Shown here: piece by piece, positions 26,523-35,601 of the stretch | How positions within the stretch are numbered: the stretch's first letter is position 1 | How the letters are laid out: every line of letters begins with the position of its first letter | NCBI GenBank assembly: GCA_018699955.1 | Contig: JABISG010000054.1 | Location: forward strand, 1 to 64,000 | From: Planctomycetaceae bacterium | GTDB taxonomy: Bacteria; Planctomycetota; Planctomycetia; Planctomycetales; Planctomycetaceae | Reading direction: 5' to 3' | DNA length: 64,000 bases | Notes under the pieces: generated by a model | Told to the model about the DNA's origin: nothing | The model's database searches: none | What the model saw: the letters and a program-made list of their open reading frames with translations, nothing else | Made by a program: the position numbers and the translations under genes

Positions 26523-27605
26523 ATGACCGTGAGGAATCGCAAAGCCGCAACGGGTGTCAGCCGTATGCCAATTCGCATCGGTACCGTGCCAGTCACTCTG
26601 GCGGTGGTGTTGATTGCGGGAGGATTTCATCGCGCAGCAGCGGACGACAATCCGTTTGGCAGTCCGACACGTAAGAACATCGAACAGTCGCAGAGGGAAG
26701 AAACACCGAGCAAAAAAGCACAGCGGATCGAATTCAACAAACGCGTGCGGGTTCTCAAGAAGGGGATGTCGTCTCGCGCATCGCGAAGAGCCGCCCTTGG
26801 TTTGATGCCGCTCGACAAATTGAAGGATTCCCAGCAGGAACGCGCGGTTGCCATCTTGCGGTCGGCCTCAATGTTTCGCGAATTGCCGTTGTTGGAGTGT
26901 GACGTCGAGCCGGAAGTTTACAACTATTTTGCACGGCAACCCGATGCGGCGGTTAGTATTTGGCGGGCGATGAAGATCTCGGTATTTCAAATGTCGCAGA
27001 CCGACCCGACGTCGTACGACGTCAACTCGGGTGACGGGACCACCGGCAAGGTGGAAGTGCTGTACCAGACCGACGAAGAGTGTCTGGTCATTTGCACGGG
27101 ATTGTTCAAGAACCCGCTGATTCTCAAGCCGATTAGCGCGACCGGGTTATTCCATTTGCAGACGACAATGAAACGGCGGAAAGACGGGACGTCGGTTGCC
27201 ACGCATCAAGGCCGAATGTTTGTCGCGTTTCCCTCGCAGGCGGTGAGTACCGTCGCGAAAGTGATTTCGCCGATTAGCAACGTCATCATCGACCGCAACT
27301 TCCGTGAGGTCAGCCTGTTTCTGCATATGATGTCGATGGCCATGCAGCGACAGCCGGGGTGGGTTGAACATATCTCGAAAAAGATGGACGGCGTGCCGGC
27401 AGAGCGACGCGTGGAACTGTTGAGACTCACTGCAGAGATGTACGTCGATGCCCGCAAGCGGAAACTGGCCGCCACTGGTCAACCAGCCGACGACATCGAC
27501 GTCGATATCGACACTCTGTTCCCACGAATTGTCGAGCCGAAGAACGAAGGTCGCAAGCCGACAACGCCCCGCGTCGTTTCCAAACCAATGCGGACCGCGA
27601 ATTAG
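26523..27605 (+). CDS. Conserved exported protein of unknown function
   Basis: The start at 26523 gives a signal-like N-terminus (MPIRIGTVPVTLAVVLIAGG, then FHRAAADD); the open frame reaches back to 26247 without support. The 360-residue protein has basic, helix-rich segments (KKAQRIEFNKRVRVLKKG) and a middle beta-rich part (GKVEVLYQTDEECLVICTG) ending in LHLQT-like text and FVAFPSQAVSTVAKVISP. I recognise no family. Its 3' end is 12 bases from the convergent small membrane protein gene. Confidence 0.65.
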   Translation: MTVRNRKAATGVSRMPIRIGTVPVTLAVVLIAGGFHRAAADDNPFGSPTRKNIEQSQREETPSKKAQRIEFNKRVRVLKKGMSSRASRRAALGLMPLDKLKDSQQERAVAILRSASMFRELPLLECDVEPEVYNYFARQPDAAVSIWRAMKISVFQMSQTDPTSYDVNSGDGTTGKVEVLYQTDEECLVICTGLFKNPLILKPISATGLFHLQTTMKRRKDGTSVATHQGRMFVAFPSQAVSTVAKVISPISNVIIDRNFREVSLFLHMMSMAMQRQPGWVEHISKKMDGVPAERRVELLRLTAEMYVDARKRKLAATGQPADDIDVDIDTLFPRIVEPKNEGRKPTTPRVVSKPMRTAN

Positions 27606-27616
27606 CGGTTTTGCGG

Positions 27617-27970
27617 CTAACGTCGTTCCGGCCGTTTCTTAGGCCGGGGCCGCAACACAAAGCCGACGATCGCAAGCACGATCAGAATGGGGATCGCCAC
27701 CTTGGGACGTGCCGCAACGCCAACAACCGCCAGAATGATTCCCAGAAACGACCACGGTGTGACATTCGCCCAAGCGGCATCGCGGTTGCCGTAGGGCAGC
27801 GCCAGCCAGAACGCCGACATCAACAGGCCGACGCGAGTGAACGCAGCACACCACATGGTCCACTGCCTGTCCCCCGCCGCGCCAATCCAGATCGCCGCTG
27901 CCGCCGAAAGACAACCCAGCGCCAGCACGCCAACCAGCGTGCGATTGATAGTGATTTTCGTGTCGCTCAT
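27617..27970 (-). CDS. Small integral membrane protein
   Basis: This 117-residue protein has three to four hydrophobic segments: LVGVLALGCLSAAAAIWIG, MWCAAFTRVGLLMSAFWLAL, WSFLGIILAVVGVAA and VAIPILIVLAIVGFVL, ending in the basic tail RPRPKKRPERR. The tail placement suggests a cytoplasmic C-terminus. The family is not recognised. Codon use and length are consistent with a real gene, and nothing else occupies this strand. Confidence 0.7.
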   Translation of the reverse strand: MSDTKITINRTLVGVLALGCLSAAAAIWIGAAGDRQWTMWCAAFTRVGLLMSAFWLALPYGNRDAAWANVTPWSFLGIILAVVGVAARPKVAIPILIVLAIVGFVLRPRPKKRPERR

Positions 27971-28068
27971 TCAATTCATTATGAGAAGCGGCCCAAACAC
28001 TCGACAAGGGTGTTGCCGAAAACTCGACGTTTGCTGAATCTCAAATTGTGATGCCACAGTCTCAAAGT

Positions 28069-28088
28069 CCACGGGCTGCGCCCCGTGG
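28069..28088. repeat. Short hairpin, downstream flank of Gfo/Idh/MocA gene
   Basis: CCACGGGCTGCGCCCCGTGG folds with a 5-base loop. A similar hairpin with the same loop ring (TTGCG-type) sits at 29272-29291 on the other side of the oxidoreductase gene. Confidence 0.6.
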
Positions 28089-28121
28089 GAATGTTGTTGC
28101 GGCAACACAACCGAGATACTT

Positions 28122-29225
28122 TCAACCGAGATCGGTCTCCAGATCGACCCACGTTCTCTTGTCGAATGACTCCAACACCGCGTCGGCGACCGCTTGTGCG
28201 CTGGCACCGTGATCGAAACCGGGGACGGCGTCGCGTTCTTCCACAATGGCCGAAACAAACTCGTACACCAGGTCATATCGAAACACCGTACTGGGTACGC
28301 CAGCATGTGGATCGCGGGGGCTGCCTTCGATGACCAGAAACTCCTCGGGGACCGGCTGTTTTTGCATCGGCTCGCCTGCCAGACCAACCATCACATTGTT
28401 CGGATCGGTGAGTTGGTAGGCGGCCGAACCTTCGCTGCCGTTTACCTCGGCCCATTCGTAACCGAAGCCGTCGTTGTGGTAGCCTTTCATCAGCGTGCTG
28501 CCTTCCCACACGCCAACCGCGCCGTTGCCGAACTGTCCGATGAGTGACGACCAGTCGTCAACTTCCGACGGTTCACAGGCGTCGCCGTCGGGAGTTTTGT
28601 CGCGCGGCGCGTAGCGGGCAACAGCACCGCAAACCGAGCTGATCGGCCCCATCAAATCCTGTGCGAAATCGATGCGGTGAATCGTCATGTCGAACAGATC
28701 GCCCGCGCCCGCAAGATTCTTGTATTGCCGCCAGCCCCAACTTGTTTCGGGCCAATCGAGAAATCGCTGGCTGCGGAAGTGTCGTAATTCGCCCAACGCA
28801 CCGCTCTTCACAAGATGCCGCACGTAACGCATCGCAGGGGCGAAACGGTACGTGAAGGCGGTCATGTGTCGCACACCTTTGTCGCGGGCGGCGCGGTACA
28901 TTTCGGCCGACTCGTCGCGGTTCAACCCGAGCGGCTTTTCACACATCACATGCTTGCCCGCTGCGATGCAGGCGAGCGCCATTGGATGATGTGTATAGTT
29001 CGGCGTGGCGATGATCACGGCATCGATGTCAGGATCGCTGGCGAGTTCTTCGTAATCTGTGGTCGTCTTCGTCGGTCCCCATTCGGTTTGCCGCTGCGCG
29101 AGCAGTTCCTCATTCGGATCGCAAATGGAAACCAGTTCGGCCCGCGGATCAATGTTGATGCCGGGAACGTGATGATAATCGGAAACCGCGCCGGCCCCGA
29201 TAATGCCAATCCGCACATTTGTCAT
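28122..29225 (-). CDS. Gfo/Idh/MocA family oxidoreductase
   Basis: From MTNVRIG (29225) the protein has 367 residues. The N-terminal NAD(P)-binding motif is GIIGAGAVSDYHHV (GAGAV at 10-14), followed by VIIATPNYTHHPMA and the signature CEKPLGLN (Glu96-Lys97-Pro98), where the Lys is the usual catalytic residue. The C-terminal half has GGDLFDMTIHRID-like text (AGDLFDMTIHRIDFAQ). The family oxidises or reduces sugars and cyclitols. Planctomycete genomes carry dozens of such paralogs, so the substrate cannot be named. No signal peptide with this start. The CCA-adding enzyme gene ends 72 bases upstream on the same strand. Confidence 0.88.
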   Translation of the reverse strand: MTNVRIGIIGAGAVSDYHHVPGINIDPRAELVSICDPNEELLAQRQTEWGPTKTTTDYEELASDPDIDAVIIATPNYTHHPMALACIAAGKHVMCEKPLGLNRDESAEMYRAARDKGVRHMTAFTYRFAPAMRYVRHLVKSGALGELRHFRSQRFLDWPETSWGWRQYKNLAGAGDLFDMTIHRIDFAQDLMGPISSVCGAVARYAPRDKTPDGDACEPSEVDDWSSLIGQFGNGAVGVWEGSTLMKGYHNDGFGYEWAEVNGSEGSAAYQLTDPNNVMVGLAGEPMQKQPVPEEFLVIEGSPRDPHAGVPSTVFRYDLVYEFVSAIVEERDAVPGFDHGASAQAVADAVLESFDKRTWVDLETDLG

Positions 29226-29271
29226 TTTACTCGTCCGTTGTCCTTGATCAGTTTCAATGAATATCCAAAGC

Positions 29272-29291
29272 CCACCGGTTGCGACCGGTGG
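29272..29291. repeat. Short hairpin, upstream flank of Gfo/Idh/MocA gene
   Basis: CCACCGGTTGCGACCGGTGG is a perfect 8-base-pair hairpin located between the CCA-adding enzyme stop and the oxidoreductase start. It partners the hairpin at 28069-28088 in form. Confidence 0.6.
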
Positions 29292-29296
29292 AATCT

Positions 29297-30583
29297 TCAC
29301 GTTTCAGTTCGTGTTAACGTTTGCGCCAACCGCAGCGCCTCATCCGCCGTCGTGATCTCGCCGTTCAATTGCGAATCGCGGACGGTATCGAGAATTGTCT
29401 TGAATTGCGGTCCCGGTTGGAAGCCGTGGGCGATAAGAATATCGCCCGTCAGCAGTGGCGGGGGATCGATTTCCTCACGGGGCGTGCTTCTGAGATATTC
29501 TTCGCAGAAAACGACTGCCGTCAGGTCGGCACCTCTCGCTAATGTATCGACGCGGTACAGCGCAATCAAATCAGCAATCGATCTCTTTGCCATCAACCGT
29601 TTCAGTGCGGCAGTCGAAAGATTGGGCGCGTCACTCAGTCGCCGCTGATGTGCGAACAGCCAGCAAATGTCATCGGCTTCCTGATTCGACAGCTTCAATC
29701 GCCGACAGATCGCATGGACGACCTTTGTTGCTGCCGCCAGGTCGGTTGCATGACCTTCGACACAAACGGCATGCAGCAAAGTCGCCATCGCCAATTCAAA
29801 GCTCGGCTCTTCCAGTCGGTCGAGCATATGCAGTGTTCGCATCCACTGCGGACTGTCGGTTTCCTCATTCGATGAGGCCACTTCCGGCAGAATGACGTGC
29901 AACAAACCGACGTCGGTCGTCAACTGCATCGCCCGCATCCGATGCCGATCAACCAGCATCCGCCGCAGTTCCTGCGCGATCCGCTCAGCACTCACCACCA
30001 ACATTTCGGCGGCCATGTTGCGAACGGCATCGGCGGTCACCGCATCGAGTTCAAACTCCAGCGTGGCGGAAAATCGCACCGCCCGCAGCATCCGCAGCTT
30101 GTCTTCCGTCATACGGTCGTGTGGATCGCCAATCGCACGGACAATTCCTTCACCCAGGTCTCGCTCGCCATCGACGAAATCAAAAACCTTTTTATCGATC
30201 GGATCGTAAAACAGGCCGTTGATGGTGAAATCGCGGCGTTGGGCGTCTTCTTCCGGCGAAGTGAATGCGACGTGTTCCGGTCGTCGGCCATCGAGATATG
30301 GGCCTTCGGTGCGAAACGTCGCAACTTCAACATCTTCAACCCCGCGCGGCGCGCGGACGATGATCACGCCGAAACTCGCCCCGACGGCCAATGTTCGCCG
30401 ATGGCCGAACAGCTTCCGCACGTCGTCCGGCCGCGCATCGCTGGCGACATCGTAATCCTTGGGCTGGCGGCCCAGCAGAAAGTCGCGCACGCACCCGCCT
30501 GCCCAAAGAGCGGTGAATCCGGCTTCCTTCAGCCGCCGCACAACATCGACGGCAAACTGTCGGTTTTTTTCCTGTTGAGGCAT
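29297..30583 (-). CDS. cca: CCA tRNA nucleotidyltransferase / poly(A) polymerase family
   Basis: The 428-residue class II nucleotidyltransferase carries the head-domain motif LWAGGCVRDFLLGRQPKDYD with the metal aspartates D43 and D45, then VATFRTEGPY, RRDFTINGLFYD and EDKLRMLRAVRFSATLEFELD. The second half contains helices of the neck and body regions. The family adds or repairs CCA at tRNA 3' ends, which fits the tRNA-Ser here lacking an encoded CCA. A poly(A) polymerase role cannot be excluded because planctomycetes can carry more than one paralog. Cytoplasmic. Start is ATG 30583. Confidence 0.85.
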   Translation of the reverse strand: MPQQEKNRQFAVDVVRRLKEAGFTALWAGGCVRDFLLGRQPKDYDVASDARPDDVRKLFGHRRTLAVGASFGVIIVRAPRGVEDVEVATFRTEGPYLDGRRPEHVAFTSPEEDAQRRDFTINGLFYDPIDKKVFDFVDGERDLGEGIVRAIGDPHDRMTEDKLRMLRAVRFSATLEFELDAVTADAVRNMAAEMLVVSAERIAQELRRMLVDRHRMRAMQLTTDVGLLHVILPEVASSNEETDSPQWMRTLHMLDRLEEPSFELAMATLLHAVCVEGHATDLAAATKVVHAICRRLKLSNQEADDICWLFAHQRRLSDAPNLSTAALKRLMAKRSIADLIALYRVDTLARGADLTAVVFCEEYLRSTPREEIDPPPLLTGDILIAHGFQPGPQFKTILDTVRDSQLNGEITTADEALRLAQTLTRTET

Positions 30584-30828
30584 GACGTTTTAGAAGACAA
30601 TTCCCTCTTCGATCCGGTTCACCCATCTCGTCGCGCAGAACCGCTTGCGGTTTCACGGCCAATCGAGTGACAAAATCACATCGTAACAGCCGATCTTGCA
30701 ACGTAGCCGAAAGCACGGTCGCGGGCAACGTTGCCGAGCGATCCTGCGCGCCGTATTAGCGAGACCGATCTCCAACAAGGAAGACAAGCAAGGCGCAGAA
30801 TCGTATGGCCGCATTGAATCAGCTTGAC

Positions 30829-31764
30829 CTACGGAGCGCTGATCACCTGTCCGTCATTGCGTTCGCCCGCGAATCGATAACTTGCGTAGCTCACGTTTTC
30901 GCTGACAAACCGCACGGAACCATCAGCCAGCAAGAACTGCGATCCGCCAACATGCAGGCTGCCATAGTTGACAATGTGCGGCGTGTTATTGGCCGTGTGT
31001 TCCATAGCGGGCATGCCCATCATGGCAGGCTGTCCCACGTGGCCAAGTACCAGAGTGGCCGGTCCTTCGGTCATCGAGGCCATCATCCCCATCATCATTC
31101 CAGCATTAGTCTTGTAACCTTCGATGGCGGCGTACCAGGTTGTGCGACCCAAGTCAAAATTCCGCTCGCCGCACGCAAACGTGTTCGTCGAACCATCCGT
31201 CAGGTCGCGCATTCTTACGCTGCTGTTGCGGTAGAACATGCCGTTTCCGCCACCGGGGTTCATCGTCACACTGCCGTACCCGTACATGCCAGGATAATTC
31301 GACGTCCCCAACGTGACTGCAATGCCGTCAGCGGCGGCGTCTGTGGTGAAGAGCGACGGTCCCGTATCCGACGGGCAACGGAATGCCGTCAGCGGTTCCC
31401 CGCCATGTTCGAGGTTGTGGTGGTCGATTGCGGATTCGCCAAAGTCAAAGTGGCCGTACAGCGGCGACTGATCGAGGAACGGCAGCAACATCACGCTCCA
31501 GGCAAATCCGGGACTCGTGTTCGGTGGTGCTGCAACGTTGGCTGTGACGTAACCGGACGGAAATACGCTGTGGACTTCATGGTAACTGTGTAATGCCAAG
31601 CCGATTTGCTTGAGGTTGTTTTTGCACGAGGAACGGCGCGCCGCCTCTCGTGCCTGTTGAACGGCCGGCAACAGCAAGGCGATCAAGATGGCAATGATCG
31701 CGATCACCACCAGTAATTCAATGAGAGTGAACGCCTGCCGGCGTTTCGGATTTGCGATTCGCAT
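30829..31764 (-). CDS. DUF1559 pseudopilin-like protein with Met-rich segment
   Basis: The N-terminus is a type IV pilin-like signal: basic [10 protein letters not shown] then [20 protein letters not shown] with the prepilin Glu after the cleavage site. The rest is DUF1559: [30 protein letters not shown] text ([11 protein letters not shown]), the DG-motif [14 protein letters not shown] near the C-terminus. Planctomycetes have large sets of these proteins, probably assembled or displayed by a type II secretion-like system. Unusual is a Met-rich stretch at residues 223-254 (10 Met in 32, with His nearby). The neighbouring gene upstream encodes a Cys-rich exported protein. Conceivably metal-related, which is inference. 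Confidence 0.88.
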   Translation of the reverse strand: MRIANPKRRQAFTLIELLVVIAIIAILIALLLPAVQQAREAARRSSCKNNLKQIGLALHSYHEVHSVFPSGYVTANVAAPPNTSPGFAWSVMLLPFLDQSPLYGHFDFGESAIDHHNLEHGGEPLTAFRCPSDTGPSLFTTDAAADGIAVTLGTSNYPGMYGYGSVTMNPGGGNGMFYRNSSVRMRDLTDGSTNTFACGERNFDLGRTTWYAAIEGYKTNAGMMMGMMASMTEGPATLVLGHVGQPAMMGMPAMEHTANNTPHIVNYGSLHVGGSQFLLADGSVRFVSENVSYASYRFAGERNDGQVISAP

Positions 31765-31925
31765 GGGTAGGACTCCTCACGGCGGACGTTCGCCGCACCG
31801 CAAAGCAAAAGCGGCGCAGCACGCGGTCCACGTAAAACGGTGGGATGAAAGGGAAGGTGACTATCGCGCACACTCTTACTCGGCATGCGACGAGAGCCCC
31901 TACGCACATCGCCAATGTTTGGCGA

Positions 31926-32516
31926 TCAGCAACCCAGTTGCCGGGGAGGAGGCGTTTCCGGCGAGAGATTCCGCGTGGGCGAATGAGGCATGGTGATTTC
32001 GACAGCAGCGCACCACGGTGGCGGCGTCTGAACGACGGTTCCCGAATTCAACAACCGAGGTTCACCACATACAAACAGCAGTGACGCGGATAATGAACCG
32101 CAAGGGCAACTCAGCCAGGTGCCGCCGGTTGGTTGCTTCTGATGCTTGTCGGGGGCAGAATCCGTTTCGCCATCGCGACTTGAACAGCAGGCCCGCTTAG
32201 GTTGGACGACGATCGTTTTCTGCGAACAACAACACGTACTCGCAGCTTGGCTCGTCGATGCGCAACAACAACTCATCTGCGCGGAATCGAGAACCACAAG
32301 TTCTTCGGCCGACGGTTTCTTGTCACGTTCTTGTGTTCCGCCGAGAAGATTGCCGTCTCCGCGTACTTCGGAAACCTGTTGGAGAGGTACGCTAGCCGAC
32401 ACGCCGAACAGGCCGGCTGTGAACGCGATCAATGTCAACAGCGCGCACACCCGCCGCAGGCAGAAGAGTCCACCCTGCCGGCGCAGCGAAATCAACATTG
32501 TTGGTGCGATTACCAT
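31926..32516 (-). CDS. Cys-rich exported protein of unknown function
   Basis: The 196-residue protein has a signal-anchor type N-terminus (CLRRVCALLTLIAFTAGLFG, about 19-38). Its mature part carries Cys clusters: CCC at 83-85, CCC at 95-97, CC at 110-111 and CPC at 137-139, plus several single Cys and a terminal Cys. A second hydrophobic piece (LSASLLFVCGEPRLL) follows the CPC. I do not recognise a family, although DUF2946-type small Cys-rich proteins in proteobacteria are a loose parallel. Metal binding is plausible. It lies 161 bases upstream of the Met-rich DUF1559 gene on the same strand. Confidence 0.65.
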   Translation of the reverse strand: MVIAPTMLISLRRQGGLFCLRRVCALLTLIAFTAGLFGVSASVPLQQVSEVRGDGNLLGGTQERDKKPSAEELVVLDSAQMSCCCASTSQAASTCCCSQKTIVVQPKRACCSSRDGETDSAPDKHQKQPTGGTWLSCPCGSLSASLLFVCGEPRLLNSGTVVQTPPPWCAAVEITMPHSPTRNLSPETPPPRQLGC

Positions 32517-32744
32517 GATCTGACGAAACGTAAGAAAGCGTTCTCCCGACCAACTTTTTTCTGATCACTTCCAAACTACGGCGCTCGCACAATTGATGCA
32601 AGCGTTCGGATCGCTCACCGATCGTGGCTTGCTGCAAGACAAGACTGCCCGGCTCGGCTAGAATGGGAATTTCGCCGAAGCTGCAACGACAATGAGTTCA
32701 TGTTGTCGTTCGGCTCTTGCCTTTACTATGCCTGCCCTTGCCCT

Positions 32745-34094
32745 ATGAGTTCGATCAACATCCCCTCCCCCAATCCATCGACGGCAACGGCTGAGGCAGA
32801 AACGTCGCCATTGTTTGACGAGGCCGTTGATGTCCACGAACCGCGAAATCTTTTCGTGCTGGCGGCTCATCACATCGTGCTGCGGGTTGCTTGGATCTTT
32901 AAGACCGAAAGCGTGATCATGCCGGCGTTTGTCGATGCCATCGCCGGCCCGGGTTCCGGTTGGCTGCGCGGGTGTCTGCCGGTCCTCAACCGTTTCGGCC
33001 AAAGCGTTCCGCCGCTCATGCTCGCCGATCGCCTGAAGCATTCGCGACACAAAAAATGGCCGTTGTTCTGGACCACGTTGTGGATGGCCGTTCCGTTTGT
33101 GGCGTTGTCGGTGTTGATGTTTTCGGTGTCGTGGCTGGGGCTGACGGCACAACGGCTGTCGTGGCTGCCCCCGCTGTTTCTGCTGCTATACTTCGTTTTC
33201 TTTTCGATGACCGGGCTGAACCAGATGGCGTTCGCCACACTCCAGGGAAAGTTGATTCGTCCCAACCGACGGGGCCGACTGATGGGGCTGTCGGTCACGT
33301 TCGGTGCCATGTGCGCCATTCCCTGCGCGTGGTTTCTGCTGCCGCGCTGGCTCGGCCTGCCCGATGGTGGATATGGATTCGTCTTCGCATTCACCGGCAT
33401 CGGGTTTGTTGTCGCGGCGTTTATCACGTTGTTCCTCATCGAACCGGCCGACGACATCGACGGATTTCCGGCCCGAGCGAAAAACCACTTTCGCGGCGCG
33501 TGGGACATGCTGCGTCGCGACCACAATTTTCGCCGACTGGCGGTCGCCGGCATGTTGTGTATGTCGGGGCAATTGTTGTTTCCCCACTATCAGGCGCTTG
33601 CACGGGAAGTGCTGAATGCACCTCGCGGAAATCTGATGGTGTGGGTGGTAGCGCAGAACGCAGGCGCCGGGCTGTTCGGGTTTCTCGCCGGTGCGATTGC
33701 CGACCGTTGGGGAAACCGGCTCGCCATTCGGTTGGAAATTGCCGCCGTCATCGCTGCTCCGTTATCGGCATTGGGGCTGGCTGCCGGCTGGCTGCCAGGT
33801 GGCGCTGCCTACCTGTGGATCAGCTTCTTTCTGCTCGGCCTAACGCCGGTCTTGATGAGAACGCTGATGAACTTCGCACTCGAACTCTCCGAGCCGGCCG
33901 ACCATCCGCGTTACATCAGCACGTTGAAGTTGTGTATGGCCGTTCCGTTTGTGTTTTCGCCGTTGATTGGGCTGCTGGTTGATCGGGCAGGATTTCACAT
34001 AGTTTTCGCAGTTATCACCTGTCTCATCGCTCTCGGCGGCGTTATGACGTTCCGTCTCGCCGAACCGCGAGGAGGCAACACCGGCGCCGTCTGA
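32745..34094 (+). CDS. MFS transporter
   Basis: From MSSINIPSP (32745) the 449-residue protein has twelve probable helices: for example FVLAAHHIVLRVAWIFK, WPLFWTTLWMAVPFVALSVLM, LPPLFLLLYFVFFSMTGLN, GFVFAFTGIGFVVAAFITLFL, then after a cytoplasmic loop FRRLAVAGMLCMSGQLLF, AGAGLFGFLAGAIADRWGNR (the A-like motif of the second half) and FVFSPLIGLLVDRAGF. No substrate is implied by the motifs or the neighbourhood. An upstream in-frame start at 32700 lacks support. It is followed by a long palindrome. Confidence 0.82.
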   Translation: MSSINIPSPNPSTATAEAETSPLFDEAVDVHEPRNLFVLAAHHIVLRVAWIFKTESVIMPAFVDAIAGPGSGWLRGCLPVLNRFGQSVPPLMLADRLKHSRHKKWPLFWTTLWMAVPFVALSVLMFSVSWLGLTAQRLSWLPPLFLLLYFVFFSMTGLNQMAFATLQGKLIRPNRRGRLMGLSVTFGAMCAIPCAWFLLPRWLGLPDGGYGFVFAFTGIGFVVAAFITLFLIEPADDIDGFPARAKNHFRGAWDMLRRDHNFRRLAVAGMLCMSGQLLFPHYQALAREVLNAPRGNLMVWVVAQNAGAGLFGFLAGAIADRWGNRLAIRLEIAAVIAAPLSALGLAAGWLPGGAAYLWISFFLLGLTPVLMRTLMNFALELSEPADHPRYISTLKLCMAVPFVFSPLIGLLVDRAGFHIVFAVITCLIALGGVMTFRLAEPRGGNTGAV

Positions 34095-34125
34095 TCTCGC
34101 GAAGAGGATATCCGAATGTACCACG

Positions 34126-34198
34126 ACCAGCCCGCAGCGCAAGCAAGGGTCTGCGGTTGCAGCCGTGGTTCCTACCCTCGCTTGCGCTGCGGGCTGGT
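34126..34198. repeat. Long palindromic repeat, ACCAGCCCGCAGCGC family, copy 1
   Basis: Arms of 25 bases at 34126-34150 and 34174-34198 pair with about one mismatch around a 23-base centre. The arms begin ACCAGCCCGCAGCGC and end with its complement. A sister copy is at 59351-59415, both located just after a gene's end. Confidence 0.85.
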
Positions 34199-34330
34199 AG
34201 CGCGGCAGACTGGTATCATCGGTACAGCGATGATATAAATGTCCTGCTTTCACCGAGCATGCTGATGGAGTCGCATCGTGCGGGGACTTCCGCTCGCTCA
34301 CCGGCACAACTGCTCTAAGGAGAATTCATC

Positions 34331-34735
34331 GTGGCGAAGACGGCTGACAACGCTGACAATGCGAAAGACAAAGGCAAGCCGGAAGAAGCACCGACGGCGG
34401 AGGCGGCACCAGCCCCAGAAGCCGCACCGCAAGCTGCCGGCGATCAACAACAACCGGCACAGGCATCGATCACGATTGAAGATGACAATCTGACGGCCTG
34501 CTACGCCAACTTCTGCCGGGTCTCCAGCAGCCCCGAAGAGTTGGTCCTCGACTTGGGCCTGAATCCAAATCCCTATGGAACCGGCCACACCGTCCGCGTT
34601 TCACAGCGCATCATTCTGAATCACTATACGGCCAAACGGCTGTTGAGCGCGTTGTCGGTGGCACTGCAACGCCACGAACAGGCGTTCGGCGTGCTTGAAA
34701 CCGATGTCCGAAAACGCGTCCGCACCAACCCATAG
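34331..34735 (+). CDS. DUF3467 domain protein, single domain
   Basis: The start is GTG 34331, set by AAGGAG at 34317-34322 with 8 bases between. The 134-residue protein has a low-complexity Ala/Glu/Pro/Gln N-terminus (about 1-45) then a DUF3467-type domain: [44 protein letters not shown] and RHEQAFG. DUF3467 is a small beta-sandwich-like family of unknown role. The next gene, 21 bases on, has two such domains, so the pair is an operon whose three domains may assemble together. No signal peptide is seen. Confidence 0.75.
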   Translation: MAKTADNADNAKDKGKPEEAPTAEAAPAPEAAPQAAGDQQQPAQASITIEDDNLTACYANFCRVSSSPEELVLDLGLNPNPYGTGHTVRVSQRIILNHYTAKRLLSALSVALQRHEQAFGVLETDVRKRVRTNP

Positions 34736-34756
34736 TTCCCTTGCGGAGCGCAGCCC

Positions 34757-35461
34757 ATGAGCGACGACGAAATTCGCCCCGGCGATGATGATACGCCGTC
34801 CGATGACGCTTCCGGCCCCCAACCTGGGGCGCAGGAAGTGCGTCACTCGCAATTGAGTGCGCTGGTGCCGGAACATGTACGACGCGGCGTCTTTAGCACA
34901 GGCGCCGTTGTCTTACAGGGACCGCATGAGTTCATCATTGATTTCCTGTTGCGAATGACGCGGCCGCACCAAGTGGCGGCTCGTGTTGTGATCGCTCCAG
35001 CGGTGGTTGGTCGGTTGATTACCGCCTTGGGCGAAAACCTGCAGAACTACGAGAAGACTTTCGGACACCCACCCGGTCAGCCGGCCGCCGCTGCATCTGC
35101 AAGCGCCGACAGTTCTGCCGCACCTGCCGCCGCATCCGAAGAAAAGGCAGAGGCCAGCCCCACGACAGTTTCCGACCAGTCGAACACGGCGCAGGATCTG
35201 TACGATCAACTCAAGCTGACCGACGACGTGATGTCCGGCGCGTATGCCAACGCGGTGATGATCGGTCACACGGCAACCGAATTCTCGTTCGACTTCATCA
35301 CGACATTCTTCCCGCGTTCGGCCGTGTCGTGTCGCGTGTATCTGGCCGCTCCCAATGCGCGGCGTTTTCTCGAATCGATCACGCAATCGTACGATCAATA
35401 CCAGAAAAAACTCCGGTCGCAACAGCAGCCCCCGCCCGACGCCCCGCCGAAGTCGGATTGA
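34757..35461 (+). CDS. Two-domain DUF3467 protein
   Basis: ATG 34757 has GGAG at 34745-34748. The 234-residue protein has two DUF3467-like units separated by a 55-residue Ala/Ser-rich linker. Unit 1 is about 44-105 (GVFSTGAVVLQGPHEFIIDFL, ending LQNYEKTFG). Unit 2 is about 160-222 (GAYANAVMIGHTATEFSFDF, ending YDQYQKKL). The units align in order over their strands, showing internal duplication. The C-terminus is Gln/Pro-rich. It is co-directional with the single-domain gene and 140 bases before the cytochrome-like gene. Confidence 0.75.
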   Translation: MSDDEIRPGDDDTPSDDASGPQPGAQEVRHSQLSALVPEHVRRGVFSTGAVVLQGPHEFIIDFLLRMTRPHQVAARVVIAPAVVGRLITALGENLQNYEKTFGHPPGQPAAAASASADSSAAPAAASEEKAEASPTTVSDQSNTAQDLYDQLKLTDDVMSGAYANAVMIGHTATEFSFDFITTFFPRSAVSCRVYLAAPNARRFLESITQSYDQYQKKLRSQQQPPPDAPPKSD

Positions 35462-35601
35462 ACGGGCGCAGCTGCGATGTAACACACCGCAGCGATTTGA
35501 GTTCGCCGACTACCGCCCGAACTTGCATCGTGTCGCCCGAATGTGACAATGGATGCTGTCGCTCGTGCCGATTTTCCTCAGCCCCCGGTAGGCAGTCCAA
35601 C

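Noticed and set aside
35329..35601. N-terminal extension of the cytochrome-like protein
   Set aside because: It overlaps the DUF3467 gene and precedes a good signal peptide beginning at 35602.
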